Shown: positions 9,212-18,899, counted from the first letter of the stretch. The stretch: DNA of 64,000 nucleotides from Paucibacter aquatile (GCF_002885975.1 NZ_POSP01000004.1:310001-374000); one strand, 5' to 3'. Numbers and translations: made by a program. The notes: generated by a model not told the origin, from the sequence alone.

Positions 9212-10506
9212 GTCACCGCTCCCTGGCGTGCGAACTCGGGGCGCTGCCACTCTTCGGTCTTGAGCACCTGGTAGAGGTGTTCCACGGCGGCATAGACGTC
9301 GGCAAAGCCGATGTAGAGCGGCGTGAAGCCGAAGCGCAGGATGTGGGGCACTTCGTCGAGTCGGGCCGGGTCACCGGCGCGGAAGTCGCCGATCACGCCG
9401 CGGGCGATCAGGGCCTGGATCACCGCATAGCCGGCATGCTGCAGCGGCGCGGCCAGGCTCAGGCAGACCTGGCTGCCGCGCCGCTCAGGATTGCGGGGCG
9501 AGGCCAGGCGCACGCCCAGGGCGCCGCAGCGTTCCTCGGCCAGCTCGATGAAGAGCTCCGTCAGCGCGATGCTCTTCTTGCGCAGCGCGGCCATGCCGCC
9601 CAGGCCCTCGGCCGCCAGCACCGTGTCGACCCCGCATTCCAGCGCTGCGGTGGACAGCATGGCCGGCGTGCCGCAGATATAGCGCTTGATGCCGGGGGCG
9701 GGCTGGTAGTCCGGCGTGAACTGGAAGGGTGCGGCATGGCCCAGCCAGCCCGAGAGCGGCTGCCAGAAGCGGTCGGCATGGCGCGGGTGGGCCCAGACAA
9801 AAGCCGGTGCGCCGGGGCCGCCGTTCAGGTATTTGTAGCCGCAGCCGACGGCGAAGTCGGCATCCGCGCCTTTCAAGTCCACCGGCACGGCGCCGGCCGA
9901 GTGGGCCAGGTCCCAGATCACCAGGGCGCCGGCCGCGTGGGCGGCGGCGGTCAAGGCCTTCATATCGTGCTTGTAGCCGGTGCGGTAGTTGACCTCGGTG
10001 ATCATCAGCACGGCCAGATCGGCGTTCAGCGTGCCCGCGATCTCGTCCACGCTGTCCACCAGGTGCAGGCGCGCGCCATGCTGGCGGGCCAGGCTTTCGG
10101 CGATGTAGAGATCGGTCGGGAAGTTGCTGCGTTCGGACACGATCACCTTGCGCGCCGGGGCGTCCGCCTGAGCAATGCGCAAGGCAGCGGACAGCACCTT
10201 GTAGAGGTTCAGCGAGGTCGAGTCGGCCACCACCAGCTCGCCCGGGCCGGCGCCCACCAGGCGCGCGATCTTGTCGCCGATCTTGCCGGGCAGCTCCATC
10301 CAGCCGGCCGTGTTCCAGCTCTTGATCAGGTCCTGGCCCCATTCGCGCTGGATCACCTCCTGCACGCGGCCCAGGGTGGCGCGCGGCAGCACGCCCAGGG
10401 AATTGCCGTCCAGGTAGATGACGCCGGGCGGCAGGTCGAACTGCTGGCGCAGCTCGCGCAAGGGGTCCTCTTGATCGAGGACGTCGCAGTCTTGCAAGGT
10501 GGTCAT
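9208..10506 (-). CDS. kynU: Kynureninase
   Basis: A 432-residue PLP-dependent hydrolase that cleaves L-kynurenine to anthranilate and L-alanine. The PLP-binding lysine lies in the segment GCGYKYLNGGPGAPAF. Other family marks are VIYLDGNSLGVLPRATL near the N-terminus, VIVSERSNFPTDLYIAESLA, and WDLAHSAGAVPVDL. The length is normal for the family. It is the middle gene of the minus-strand kyn operon, 40 bp from kynB and overlapping kynA. Its product, anthranilate, is the substrate of the divergent 2-aminobenzoyl-CoA gene cluster. Confidence 0.95.
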   Translation of the reverse strand: MTTLQDCDVLDQEDPLRELRQQFDLPPGVIYLDGNSLGVLPRATLGRVQEVIQREWGQDLIKSWNTAGWMELPGKIGDKIARLVGAGPGELVVADSTSLNLYKVLSAALRIAQADAPARKVIVSERSNFPTDLYIAESLARQHGARLHLVDSVDEIAGTLNADLAVLMITEVNYRTGYKHDMKALTAAAHAAGALVIWDLAHSAGAVPVDLKGADADFAVGCGYKYLNGGPGAPAFVWAHPRHADRFWQPLSGWLGHAAPFQFTPDYQPAPGIKRYICGTPAMLSTAALECGVDTVLAAEGLGGMAALRKKSIALTELFIELAEERCGALGVRLASPRNPERRGSQVCLSLAAPLQHAGYAVIQALIARGVIGDFRAGDPARLDEVPHILRFGFTPLYIGFADVYAAVEHLYQVLKTEEWQRPEFARQGAVT

Positions 10507-10546
10507 GGTCGTGTCTCCAGGGGAAAGTCGAAATCAGTGGATTCGT

Positions 10547-11176
10547 TCAGAGCGCGCGCAGCACGGCGCGCACCGGCGAGGCGCAGGCGCCGGCCAGCTT
10601 CAGGGGCAGGGCGATCAGCTCGTAGTCGCCTTCGGGCACCTCGTCCAGCACCAGGTTCTCCAGCACGCGCAGGTCCAGGCGCAGCAGCTGCTGGTGGCTG
10701 TCCAGGCTCTTGCTGCTGGCCGGGTCCACCGAGGGTGTGTCCAGGCCGATCAGGCGCACGCCGCGCGCGGCCAGCCAGGCCACGGTCTCGGGCGCGAAGG
10801 CGCTGAACTCGGGGTTCCAGACCGTGTCGGCGCGCTCGCAGCATCGCACCAGCACGCGCGGCGGCAGGCCATCGGCCGCATGCTGCAAGTGCTCGATGCG
10901 GATCAGCGGCCCGCAGCCGATCGCATGGATCACGCGGCAGGGGCCTAGATAGGCGTCGAGCGCCACGCTGGCCGCGTCGGCGGCATTGTTGGCGTAGTGC
11001 AGGGGGGCATCGGCATGGGCGCCGACATGGGGCGACATGGTCAGCGCGCTCAGATTGACCGGGCATTCGGGCGAGAGCCGTGCCGTCCAGTTCAGGCGGT
11101 AGGGCTCGTCGCCGGGAAAGATCGGGGCCTCGGGTGAGACCGTGGGCGAGATGTCCCAGAGTGTCTTGGGCGGCAT
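10547..11176 (-). CDS. kynB: Kynurenine formamidase
   Basis: A 209-residue member of the bacterial cyclase/formamidase family (PF04199) that hydrolyses N-formylkynurenine to kynurenine and formate. The metal-binding motif HVGAHADAPLHY is present, as are the family opening LWDISPTVSPEAPIFPGD and the C-terminal VPEGDYELIALPLKLAGACASPVRAVLR. It is the first gene of the kyn operon and faces the anthranilate-degradation genes across a 286 bp divergent intergenic region. Confidence 0.95.
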   Translation of the reverse strand: MPPKTLWDISPTVSPEAPIFPGDEPYRLNWTARLSPECPVNLSALTMSPHVGAHADAPLHYANNAADAASVALDAYLGPCRVIHAIGCGPLIRIEHLQHAADGLPPRVLVRCCERADTVWNPEFSAFAPETVAWLAARGVRLIGLDTPSVDPASSKSLDSHQQLLRLDLRVLENLVLDEVPEGDYELIALPLKLAGACASPVRAVLRAL

Positions 11177-11398
11177 GTGTGGGGTGCTCTCAGTGAATCA
11201 TCAACAGCTCAAACACTGCGGCCAGTCCCCGGGGGAGGGGGCCAAGCTCACAGCGGGCGAGACCTTAACAAGGCCTGAAAGCGCGTGGTGTCGGTTAATT
11301 CCAACAGCTTCGCACGCGCATAAGGCGCCCGGTTTGAAACGAAATCGGAAGCCAAATTGAACAGGGTATGTCCCGATTCGGCAAGCTCAGAATAATTG

Positions 11399-11427
11399 TT
11401 GACGCCTAAACTATCAAGGCCTAAAGT
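11399..11427 (+). promoter_or_regulatory. Predicted sigma70 promoter of the anthranilate operon
   Basis: TTGACG at 11399-11404 and TAAAGT at 11422-11427 are separated by 17 bp and lie 36 bp upstream of the monooxygenase/reductase ATG. The region contains the repeated hexamer CCTAAA and AT-rich stretches where the MarR regulator encoded in the operon could bind, but no clear operator palindrome was identified. The rest of 11177-11462 shows no gene. Confidence 0.55.
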
Positions 11428-11462
11428 GCGTCGCAACACCACGGTTTCAGCGAGAGCCCAGC

Positions 11463-13814
11463 ATGCGCATCACCTGTATCGGCGGCGGCCCAGCCGGCCT
11501 GTATTTCGCTCTGCTGATGAAGCAGCAAGACCCCAGCCATGAGATCACCGTGCTGGAGCGCAACCGCCCCGGTGACACCTTCGGCTGGGGCGTGGTCTTC
11601 TCCGACCAGACCCTGGGCGCCATGCGCGAAGCCGATGCGCCCACGGCCGAGGCCATCCTGACCGCCTTCAACCACTGGGACGATATCGATGTGCACATCG
11701 CCGGCCGCAGCATGCGCTCGGGCGGCCATGGTTTTTGCGGCATCGGCCGCATGAAGCTGCTGAACATCCTGCAGTCGCGCTGTGCCGAGCTGGGTGTGAA
11801 GCTGGTCTACGAACACGAGGTGCAAGACGATGAAGGCGTGGATGCCGACCTCATCATCGCCTGTGACGGCCTGAACAGCCGCATCCGCCAGAAGTACAGC
11901 GCCACCTACCAGCCCGATATCGATCTGCGCCAATGCCGCTTTGTCTGGCTGGGCACGACCAAGCTCTTTGACGCCTTCACCTTCGATTTTCAGAAGACCG
12001 AACATGGCTGGTTCCAGGCCCATGCCTACAAGTTTGACGAGACGCACTCGACCTTCATTGTCGAGACGCCCGAGTCGGTCTGGCAGGCCGCCGGCCTGGA
12101 GGCCATGAGCAAGGAAGAGGGCATTGCCTTCTGCGAGCGCCTGTTCGCCAAGGTGCTGGACGGCCACTCGCTCATCAGCAATGCCTCGCATCTGCGCGGC
12201 TCGGCGCAGTGGATCCGGTTCCCACGCGTCGTCTGCAAGAACTGGGTGCACCACAACGGCCGTGCGCCGGTGGTGCTGATGGGCGATGCCGCCCACACCG
12301 CGCACTTCTCCATCGGCTCCGGCACCAAACTCGCGCTGGAAGATGCGATCGCCCTGGCTCGCGATATCGGCGACGCCGGCGGTGATCTGACCCGCGCCCT
12401 GGAGGTCTACCAGGCCAGCCGCAGCATCGAGGTGCTGCGCATCCAGAACGCCGCGCGCAACTCCACCGAATGGTTTGAGAACGTGGAGCGCCACGCCCAT
12501 CTGGCGCCCGAGCAGTTTGCCTATTCCCTGTTGACCCGCTCGCAGCGCATCTCGCATGAGAACCTGCGCCAGCGCGATGCCGGCTATGTGGGTCGCTTCG
12601 AGGCCTGGCTGGCGGCGCAGAGTGGCCTGCCCGAGCAGGCCGTGCCGCCCATGTTCACGCCCTTCCGCCTGCGCGGGCTGACGCTGAAGAACCGCGTCGT
12701 GGTCTCGCCCATGGCGCAGTACTCCTGTGTCGACGGCGTCGTCGGCGACTACCACCTGATGCACCTGGGCGCCCGTGCCACCGGCGGCGCCGGCCTGGTC
12801 TTTGCCGAGATGACTTGCCCCTCGGCCGATGGCCGCATCACGCCGGGCTGCCCCGGCCTCTACACCGATCTGCAGGGCCTGGCCTGGCAGCGCATCGTTG
12901 ACTTCGTGCATACGCACAGCAGCGCCAAGATCGCCATGCAGCTGGGCCACGCCGGCGCCAAGGGCTCGACCCGGCGCGGCTGGGAGGGCATCGACCAGCC
13001 GCTGGAAACCGGCAACTGGCCCCTGATCTCGGCCTCGCCCCAGCAGTACCTGGCCGGCGTGAGCCAGACCTCGCGCGCCATGGACCGCGCCGATATGGAC
13101 CGGGTGCGTGGTGACTTTGTCGCCGCCGCCCGCCGCGCGGCCGCGGCCGGATTCGACTGGCTGGAGCTGCACTGCGCCCACGGCTATCTGCTCTCCAGCT
13201 TCCTCTCGCCGCTGACCAACCACCGCGAGGACGAGTACGGCGGTTCGCTGGAGAACCGCCTGCGCTACCCGCTCGAGGTCTTCCGCGCCCTGCGTGCGGT
13301 CTGGCCGGAGGATCGGCCCATGTCGGTGCGCATCTCGGCTCATGACTGGGTGCCCGGCGGCAACACGCCGGAAGACGCGGTGCTGATCGCGGCAGCCTTC
13401 AAGGCGGCCGGCGCCGACCTGATTGATGTGTCCTCGGGCCAGGTCAGCAAGCAGGAAAAGCCCACCTACGGCCGCATGTGGCAAACCCCGTTCTCGGAAA
13501 GCATCCGCAACCGCGTCGGCATCGCCACCATGGCCGTGGGTGCCATCTCCGAGGCCGACCATGTCAACAGCATCATCGCGGCCGGCCGGGCTGACCTCTG
13601 CGCCATCGCCCGCCCGCATCTGGCCAACCCGGCCTGGACGCTCAGCGAAGCGGCGCGCATCGGCTACCAAGCCGGGCCGGGCCTCGACTGGCCGCGCGCC
13701 TATCTCTCGGCCAAGCCGCAGCTGGAAAAAGAGTTCGAGCGCCAGCGCGCGCAGGCCTCGGCCAGCGCGGGCTTGAGCGCGCAAGAGCAGGCCAACAAGG
13801 CCTTGGGGGTCTGA
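11463..13814 (+). CDS. abmG: 2-aminobenzoyl-CoA monooxygenase/reductase (bifunctional flavoprotein)
   Basis: A 783-residue fusion of two flavin domains. The N-terminal part (about 1-390) is a group A FAD monooxygenase with the dinucleotide motif GGGPAGLYFA and the second FAD motif VVLMGDAAHTAHFSIGSGTKLALEDA. The C-terminal part (about 395-770) is an old-yellow-enzyme-type FMN reductase with FTPFRLRGLTLKNRVVVSPMAQYS and HCAHGYLLSSFLSPLTNHREDEYGGSLENR. In Azoarcus evansii this two-domain enzyme hydroxylates and then reduces the ring of 2-aminobenzoyl-CoA, the key dearomatising step of aerobic anthranilate degradation. A related fusion acts on salicylyl-CoA, but the adjacent kyn genes and the ligase favour the aminobenzoyl role. 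Confidence 0.88.
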   Translation: MRITCIGGGPAGLYFALLMKQQDPSHEITVLERNRPGDTFGWGVVFSDQTLGAMREADAPTAEAILTAFNHWDDIDVHIAGRSMRSGGHGFCGIGRMKLLNILQSRCAELGVKLVYEHEVQDDEGVDADLIIACDGLNSRIRQKYSATYQPDIDLRQCRFVWLGTTKLFDAFTFDFQKTEHGWFQAHAYKFDETHSTFIVETPESVWQAAGLEAMSKEEGIAFCERLFAKVLDGHSLISNASHLRGSAQWIRFPRVVCKNWVHHNGRAPVVLMGDAAHTAHFSIGSGTKLALEDAIALARDIGDAGGDLTRALEVYQASRSIEVLRIQNAARNSTEWFENVERHAHLAPEQFAYSLLTRSQRISHENLRQRDAGYVGRFEAWLAAQSGLPEQAVPPMFTPFRLRGLTLKNRVVVSPMAQYSCVDGVVGDYHLMHLGARATGGAGLVFAEMTCPSADGRITPGCPGLYTDLQGLAWQRIVDFVHTHSSAKIAMQLGHAGAKGSTRRGWEGIDQPLETGNWPLISASPQQYLAGVSQTSRAMDRADMDRVRGDFVAAARRAAAAGFDWLELHCAHGYLLSSFLSPLTNHREDEYGGSLENRLRYPLEVFRALRAVWPEDRPMSVRISAHDWVPGGNTPEDAVLIAAAFKAAGADLIDVSSGQVSKQEKPTYGRMWQTPFSESIRNRVGIATMAVGAISEADHVNSIIAAGRADLCAIARPHLANPAWTLSEAARIGYQAGPGLDWPRAYLSAKPQLEKEFERQRAQASASAGLSAQEQANKALGV

Positions 13815-13817
13815 GCC

Positions 13818-14615
13818 ATGGCCGGCAACTTTCCGCCTCTGGTTCAGCAACCTTTGCAAGGCCTGCATGCCGTGGTCACCGGCGGTGGCAGCGGCATTGG
13901 CGCGGCCATTGCGCAAAGCCTGCTGCAGGCCGGCGCCCGCGTCACCTTGATGGGCCGCAACCACGAGCGCCTGCAGGTGCAGCAGCTGGCCCTGGCGGCT
14001 CTGGGTGAGGTGGGGTTTCAGATCGTTGATGTCGGGGATGAGGTCAGTGTGCAGCGCGGCTTCGCCGCCGCCACGGCGCTGGCGCCGGTGGACATCCTGG
14101 TCAACAACGCCGGCCAAGTGGAAACCGCGCCGATCTCGCGCACCTCGCTGGAGCTCTGGCAGCGCATGCTGCAGGTCAATCTGACCGGCACCTTTTTGTG
14201 CAGCCGTGAGGTCCTGCCGGTGATGACGGCGCGCGGCTTCGGCCGCATCATCAATGTGGCCAGCACCGCCGCGCTGACCGGTTATGCCTATGTGGCGGCC
14301 TACTGCGCCGCCAAGCATGGCGTGCTGGGCCTGACCCGCGCCATGGCCCAGGAGACGGCCAAGAAAGGCGTCACCGTCAACGCCGTCTGCCCCGGCTACA
14401 CCGAGACCGACATCGTCGACCGCGCGGTGCAGACCATCATGCAAAAGACCGGCCGCAGCGCCGATGAAGCCCGCGCCGAGCTGGCGGCAGGCAACCCGCT
14501 AGGTCGCCTGATCCAGCCGCAGGAAGTGGCGGCCACCGTGCTTTGGCTGGCGCGGCGCGACAGCGCGGCCATCAACGGCCAGGCGATCTCGGTCTGCGGG
14601 GGCGAGCTGCCATGA
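13818..14615 (+). CDS. Short-chain dehydrogenase/reductase of the 2-aminobenzoyl-CoA cluster
   Basis: A 265-residue classical SDR. The NAD(P)-binding motif TGGGSGIG lies near residues 20-27, NNAG near 97, and the catalytic Tyr-Lys pair in YCAAKHG follows a Ser-containing strand (VASTAALTG). It begins 4 bp after the monooxygenase stop and overlaps the MarR gene. It probably acts as the 3-hydroxyacyl-CoA-type dehydrogenase in the beta-oxidation-like steps that follow ring reduction. The exact substrate is inferred from position only. Confidence 0.85.
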   Translation: MAGNFPPLVQQPLQGLHAVVTGGGSGIGAAIAQSLLQAGARVTLMGRNHERLQVQQLALAALGEVGFQIVDVGDEVSVQRGFAAATALAPVDILVNNAGQVETAPISRTSLELWQRMLQVNLTGTFLCSREVLPVMTARGFGRIINVASTAALTGYAYVAAYCAAKHGVLGLTRAMAQETAKKGVTVNAVCPGYTETDIVDRAVQTIMQKTGRSADEARAELAAGNPLGRLIQPQEVAATVLWLARRDSAAINGQAISVCGGELP

Positions 14616-15193
14616 CAAGCATGACATGCGCCCTCGGTCCCGCCGAGCTGGACCCGGGCCTGGATCTGGGGCCGGACCTGGAATCGCGGGTGATCGACGA
14701 CCACCACCAGGCGCTCAAGCTCTGGCTGCGCCTGCTGGCCTGCACCAACCGGGTGGAGGGGGTGATCCGCAAGCGCCTGAGCCAGGATTTCGCCACCACC
14801 TTGCCGCGCTTCGACCTGCTGGCCCAGCTGGAGCGCCACCCCGAAGGCCTGGCCATGCGCGAGCTCTCCCAGCGCCTGATGGTGACCGGCGGCAACATCA
14901 CCGGCATCACCGACCAGCTCGAATCCGAAGGCCTGGTGGTGCGCGAGGCCCACCCCAGCGACCGGCGCTCCTTCACCGTCAAGCTCACGCCGCAAGGCCG
15001 GCGCCAGTTCAAGCGCATGGCGGCCACGCATGAGCAATGGGTGGTGGAGCTGCTGGGCGGTTGGTCGGCCGAGCAGAAGACGGAGCTCTACGGCTTGATG
15101 GCCGTCTTGAAAAATCATCTGGGTGCGCTGGATGCTGCCTCAGCGGCGACCACCGGGGCCACCAGCCCCGCGAGCAAGGAGAAAAAGAAATGA
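14612..15193 (+). CDS. MarR-family transcriptional regulator of the operon
   Basis: A 193-residue winged-helix regulator. The recognition region reads LAMRELSQRLMVTGGNITGITDQLESEGLVVREAHPSDRRSFTVKLTPQGRRQF, typical of MarR (about residues 85-140). Its ATG overlaps the SDR stop and its own stop overlaps the hydratase start (both ATGA), so it is translated within the catabolic operon. MarR regulators in aromatic-CoA clusters usually repress until the CoA thioester binds; that role is inferred here. The C-terminal tail is Ala/Thr-rich and ends in Lys residues, because it also carries the Shine-Dalgarno of the next gene. Confidence 0.88.
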   Translation: MTSMTCALGPAELDPGLDLGPDLESRVIDDHHQALKLWLRLLACTNRVEGVIRKRLSQDFATTLPRFDLLAQLERHPEGLAMRELSQRLMVTGGNITGITDQLESEGLVVREAHPSDRRSFTVKLTPQGRRQFKRMAATHEQWVVELLGGWSAEQKTELYGLMAVLKNHLGALDAASAATTGATSPASKEKKK

Positions 15194-16044
15194 CGGAACG
15201 CGCCATGAGCGAACACCTGCGCGAGGGCAACCGCCAAAGCCTGCAGGGCTACACGCCCCAGCACTTTGGCTGGGCCCAGCACGGCGATGTGGGCCTGATC
15301 ACCCTGAACCGGCCCGAACGCAAGAACCCGCTGACCTTCGAGAGCTATGCCGAGCTGCGCGATCTGTTCCGCCGCCTGAGCTATGTCGATGAGGTGCGCG
15401 CCATCGTCGTGCAGGGCGCCGGCGACAACTTCTGCAGCGGCGGCGATGTGCACGAGATCATCGGCCCGCTGACCACCATGAGCATGCCCGACCTGCTGGC
15501 CTTCACACGCATGACGGGCGATCTGGTCAAGGCCATGCGCGCCTGCCCGCAGCCGGTGATCGCCGCCATCGACGGCGTCTGTGCCGGTGCCGGTGCCATC
15601 ATGGCCATGGCCTCGGACCTGCGCGTCGGCACGGCGCGCAGCAAGACGGCCTTCCTGTTCACCCGCGTCGGCCTGGCCGGCTGCGATATGGGCGCCTGCT
15701 CCATCCTGCCGCGCATCGTCGGCCAGGGCCGCGCCTCGGACCTGCTCTACAGCGGCCGCAGCTTGGGCGGCGAGGAGGGCTTGAGCTGGGGCTTCATGAA
15801 CCGCCTGGTCGCGCCCGAGCGCCTGCTGCCCGAGGCCCTGGAATGGGCGCAGCAGATTGCCGGCGGCCCGGCCTTTGCCCACGCCATGACCAAGAAGATG
15901 CTGCATCAGGAATGGGCCATGGGCGTGGACGAGGCCATCGAGTCCGAAGCCCAGGCCCAGGCCATCTGCATGATGACGCAGGATTTTCATCGCGCGTATC
16001 ACGCCTTCGTGGCCAAGCAACGGCCTGAGTTTCAGGGGGATTGA
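15190..16044 (+). CDS. Enoyl-CoA hydratase/isomerase family protein
   Basis: A 284-residue crotonase-fold protein. The two oxyanion-hole segments are visible: GDNFCSGGDVHEI and DGVCAGAGAIMAMASDLRVG, followed by FLFTRVGLAGCDMGACSILPRIVG. It probably performs a hydration or ring-opening step on the alicyclic CoA ester formed by the monooxygenase/reductase. The start at 15190 has a strong Shine-Dalgarno (AAGGAG) inside the preceding marR gene and overlaps its stop. The next gene starts 3 bp after the stop, so it is firmly inside the operon. Confidence 0.88.
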   Translation: MTERAMSEHLREGNRQSLQGYTPQHFGWAQHGDVGLITLNRPERKNPLTFESYAELRDLFRRLSYVDEVRAIVVQGAGDNFCSGGDVHEIIGPLTTMSMPDLLAFTRMTGDLVKAMRACPQPVIAAIDGVCAGAGAIMAMASDLRVGTARSKTAFLFTRVGLAGCDMGACSILPRIVGQGRASDLLYSGRSLGGEEGLSWGFMNRLVAPERLLPEALEWAQQIAGGPAFAHAMTKKMLHQEWAMGVDEAIESEAQAQAICMMTQDFHRAYHAFVAKQRPEFQGD

Positions 16045-16047
16045 GCG

Positions 16048-17220
16048 ATGAGTGAATCGATGGCGAACCCCGTGCTCAAGCACCTGGAGTGGCCGTTCTT
16101 CGAGCCGCGCCACCGCGAGCTGGCGGCACAGCTGGACGCCTGGTGCGCCGAGTTTCTGCACAGCGGCCACGGTGCCGATGTGGATGCCGAGTGCATCAGC
16201 CTGGTGCGCGCACTGGGGCAGGGTGGCTGGCTGCGCCATGCGGTGGCCGGCACGGCGCTCGGTGGTGCGGCCGAGGTGATCGACACCCGTGCCATCTGCC
16301 TGCTGCGCGAGACCCTGGCTCGCTACAACGGCCTGGCCGATTTCGCCTTTGCCATGCAAGGCCTGGGCTCGGGTGCGATCTCGCTGGCGGGCACGCCCGA
16401 GCAAAGAGAGCGTTATCTGCCGGCCGTGGCGCGCGGCGAGAAGCTGGCGGCTTTTGCCCTGTCCGAGCCGCAGGCCGGCTCCGATGTGGCGGCCCTGCAG
16501 TGCAGTGCGCGGCTGGAGGGTGACAGCTATGTCTTGAACGGCGAAAAGACCTGGATTTCCAACGGGGGCATCGCCGACTTCTATGTGGTGTTTGCTCGCA
16601 CCGGCGAAGCGGCCGGTTCGCGCGGCATCAGCGCCTTCATCGTCGATGCCGGCACGCCGGGCTTCGAGATTGCCGAGCGCATCGAGGTGATCGCGCCTCA
16701 TCCGCTGGCGCGGCTGAAGTTCACAGACTGCCGCATCCCGGCCATTCAACGCATCGGCGCGCCGGCCGAAGGCTTCAAGATCGCCATGCGAACGCTCGAC
16801 GTCTTCCGCACCTCGGTGGCCGCTGCCGCCCTGGGCTTTGCGCGACGCGGCCTGCAAGAGGGCCTGGCCCAGGCCAGGAGCCGGGCCATGTTCGGCGCCC
16901 ATCTGGCCGATCTGCCCCTGGCCCAGGCCAAGCTGGCCGAGATGGCCTGCACCGTGGACAGCTCGGCCCTGCTGGTCTACCGCGCCGCCTGGCAGCGCGA
17001 CCAGGGCCAGACGGTCACGCGCGAGGCCGCCATGGCCAAGCTCATGGCCACCGAGGGCGCGCAGCAGGTGATCGACGCCGCGCTGCAACTGCATGGCGGC
17101 CGCGGCGTGCGCAGCGGCGAAATCGTGGAATCGCTGTACCGGGAAATCCGTGCCCTGCGCATTTACGAGGGCGCGAGCGAGGTGCAGCAGCTGATCATCG
17201 GACGGGACTTGTTGAAATGA
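16048..17220 (+). CDS. Acyl-CoA dehydrogenase of the 2-aminobenzoyl-CoA cluster
   Basis: A 390-residue FAD-dependent acyl-CoA dehydrogenase. Recognisable blocks are CFALSEPQAGSDVAAL-like (FALSEPQAGSDVAALQC), GEKTWISNGGIADFYVVFART, and the C-terminal LQLHGGRGVRSGEIVESLYREIRALRIYEGASEVQQLIIGRDLL. The position of the catalytic Glu in IYEGASEVQ is conserved. It lies between the hydratase and the CoA ligase, overlapping the ligase by 4 bp. It is distinct from the glutaryl-CoA dehydrogenase at the end of the cluster and presumably acts on an upper-pathway intermediate. Confidence 0.9.
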   Translation: MSESMANPVLKHLEWPFFEPRHRELAAQLDAWCAEFLHSGHGADVDAECISLVRALGQGGWLRHAVAGTALGGAAEVIDTRAICLLRETLARYNGLADFAFAMQGLGSGAISLAGTPEQRERYLPAVARGEKLAAFALSEPQAGSDVAALQCSARLEGDSYVLNGEKTWISNGGIADFYVVFARTGEAAGSRGISAFIVDAGTPGFEIAERIEVIAPHPLARLKFTDCRIPAIQRIGAPAEGFKIAMRTLDVFRTSVAAAALGFARRGLQEGLAQARSRAMFGAHLADLPLAQAKLAEMACTVDSSALLVYRAAWQRDQGQTVTREAAMAKLMATEGAQQVIDAALQLHGGRGVRSGEIVESLYREIRALRIYEGASEVQQLIIGRDLLK

Positions 17221-18899
17221 ACGCTTCTGCCTCCAGCACTGCCATGGCCTACACCTCGCATCAGGACCGCTTTGCGTTTGAGCACCTGCCGCCGCGCGAG
17301 CAGTGGCCCGAGCTGATCTTCGAGCTGCCCGAGCTGCAGTTCCCCGAACGCCTGAACTGCGCGCATGAGCTGCTGGACGCCTGGGTCGAGCGCGGCCAGG
17401 GCGATCGCCTCTGTGTGCAAGGCTTTGGCGTTGACGGCCAGCCGCTGCGCTGGAGCTATGCGCAGCTGCAGGCCGAGGCCAACCGCATCGCCCATGTGCT
17501 GGTCGATGAGCTGGGTGTGGTGCCGGGCAACCGCGTGCTGCTGCGTGGTGCCAACACGCCGGCCATGGCGGCCTGCTGGTTCGCGGTGATGAAGGTGGGG
17601 GCCATCGCCGTGGCCACCATGCCCCTGCTGCGCGCGGTGGAGCTGGAACAGATCATCCAGAAAGCCGAGATCCGCCACGCCCTGTGCGACGAGCGCCTGG
17701 CCGAGGAGCTGAGCCTGGCGCGCGAGCGCTGCCCGGGTCTGACACAGGCCCTGCTCTTCCACAGCGCGGCGCCTGAAGGCTTGGAGGCGCGCGCCGCGGC
17801 CAAGCCGGCGCAGTTCAGCACCGTGGACACCGCCGCTGAGGACTGCTGCATCATCGCCTTCACTTCGGGCACCACCGGGCAGCCCAAAGGCACCATGCAT
17901 TTCCACCGCGATGTGATGGCCATCTGTCGCTGCTGGCCGCCGCATCTGCTGCGCCCGCAGGCCGACGATGTCTTCATCGGCAGCCCGCCGCTGGCCTTCA
18001 CCTTTGGCCTGGGCGGCCTGCTGCTGTTCCCGATGACGGTGGGCGCCTCGACCGTGCTGCTGGAAAAAGCCTCGCCCGAGGCCTTGCTGCCGGCCGTGGC
18101 CCGCTACGGCGCCAGCGTCATGTTCACCGCGCCCACCTCCTACCGGGTGATGGCCCCGCTGCTGGATCAGCATGATCTGAGCAGCCTGCGCAAATGCGTC
18201 AGCGCCGGCGAGGCCTTGCCCGCTGCCACGCGCCAGCTCTGGAAAGAAGCGACCCGCGGCCGCACGGCAGCGGGCGAGGGCGGCATCGAGCTGATCGACG
18301 GCATCGGTGCCACCGAGCTGCTGCATATTTTCATTTCGCACGACGAGGCCACGGCCCGGCCCGGTGCCACCGGTCGGCCGGTGCCGGGTTACCGCGCCTG
18401 TGTGCTGGGCGAGGAGGGTCAGGTCTTGCCTCCCGGTCAGGTGGGTCGTCTGGCCGTCAAGGGCCCGACCGGCTGCCGCTACCTGGCCGACGAGCGCCAG
18501 AAGAACTATGTGCTGAACGGCTGGAACCTGACCGGCGACGCCTACCTCGTCGATGAGAAGGGTTTCTTCGTCTACCAGGCGCGCACCGACGACATGATCA
18601 TCTCCGGCGGCTACAACATCGCCGGCCCCGAGGTGGAAGCGGCCCTGTTGCTGCATCCGGCCGTGGCCGAGTGCGGGGTGGTGGGGCAGGCCGATGAAGA
18701 ACGCGGCCAGATCGTCAAGGCCGTGGTGGTGCTGCGGCCCGGCTTCGAGGCCGGGCCCGAGCTGAGCAAGACCTTGCAGGATTTCGTCAAGGCCACCATC
18801 GCCCCCTACAAATACCCGCGCGCCATCGAGTTCCGCGAGCGCCTGCCGCGTACTGAGACCGGCAAGCTGCAACGCTTCCGCCTGCGCCAGCCCGCCTAG
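17217..18899 (+). CDS. abmA: 2-aminobenzoate-CoA ligase
   Basis: A 560-residue acyl-adenylate-forming ligase of the benzoate-CoA ligase group. The ATP-binding P-loop is FTSGTTGQPKGTMHFHRD (about residue 218), the A5-type motif is IDGIGATELLHIFIS, and the C-terminal hinge and catalytic Lys region are GWNLTGDAYLVDEKGFFVYQARTDDMIISGGYNIAGPEVE and LPRTETGKLQRFRL. It activates anthranilate to 2-aminobenzoyl-CoA, the substrate of the upstream monooxygenase/reductase. Preference for 2-aminobenzoate over benzoate is inferred from context. A long imperfect palindrome follows the stop immediately. Confidence 0.88.
   Translation: MNASASSTAMAYTSHQDRFAFEHLPPREQWPELIFELPELQFPERLNCAHELLDAWVERGQGDRLCVQGFGVDGQPLRWSYAQLQAEANRIAHVLVDELGVVPGNRVLLRGANTPAMAACWFAVMKVGAIAVATMPLLRAVELEQIIQKAEIRHALCDERLAEELSLARERCPGLTQALLFHSAAPEGLEARAAAKPAQFSTVDTAAEDCCIIAFTSGTTGQPKGTMHFHRDVMAICRCWPPHLLRPQADDVFIGSPPLAFTFGLGGLLLFPMTVGASTVLLEKASPEALLPAVARYGASVMFTAPTSYRVMAPLLDQHDLSSLRKCVSAGEALPAATRQLWKEATRGRTAAGEGGIELIDGIGATELLHIFISHDEATARPGATGRPVPGYRACVLGEEGQVLPPGQVGRLAVKGPTGCRYLADERQKNYVLNGWNLTGDAYLVDEKGFFVYQARTDDMIISGGYNIAGPEVEAALLLHPAVAECGVVGQADEERGQIVKAVVVLRPGFEAGPELSKTLQDFVKATIAPYKYPRAIEFRERLPRTETGKLQRFRLRQPA

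Noticed and set aside
11421..14444. Very long minus-strand open frame opposite the monooxygenase/reductase and SDR
   Set aside because: It is a high-GC shadow: Gly/His/Gln/Ala-rich, no family motifs, and fully antisense to two well-supported enzymes.
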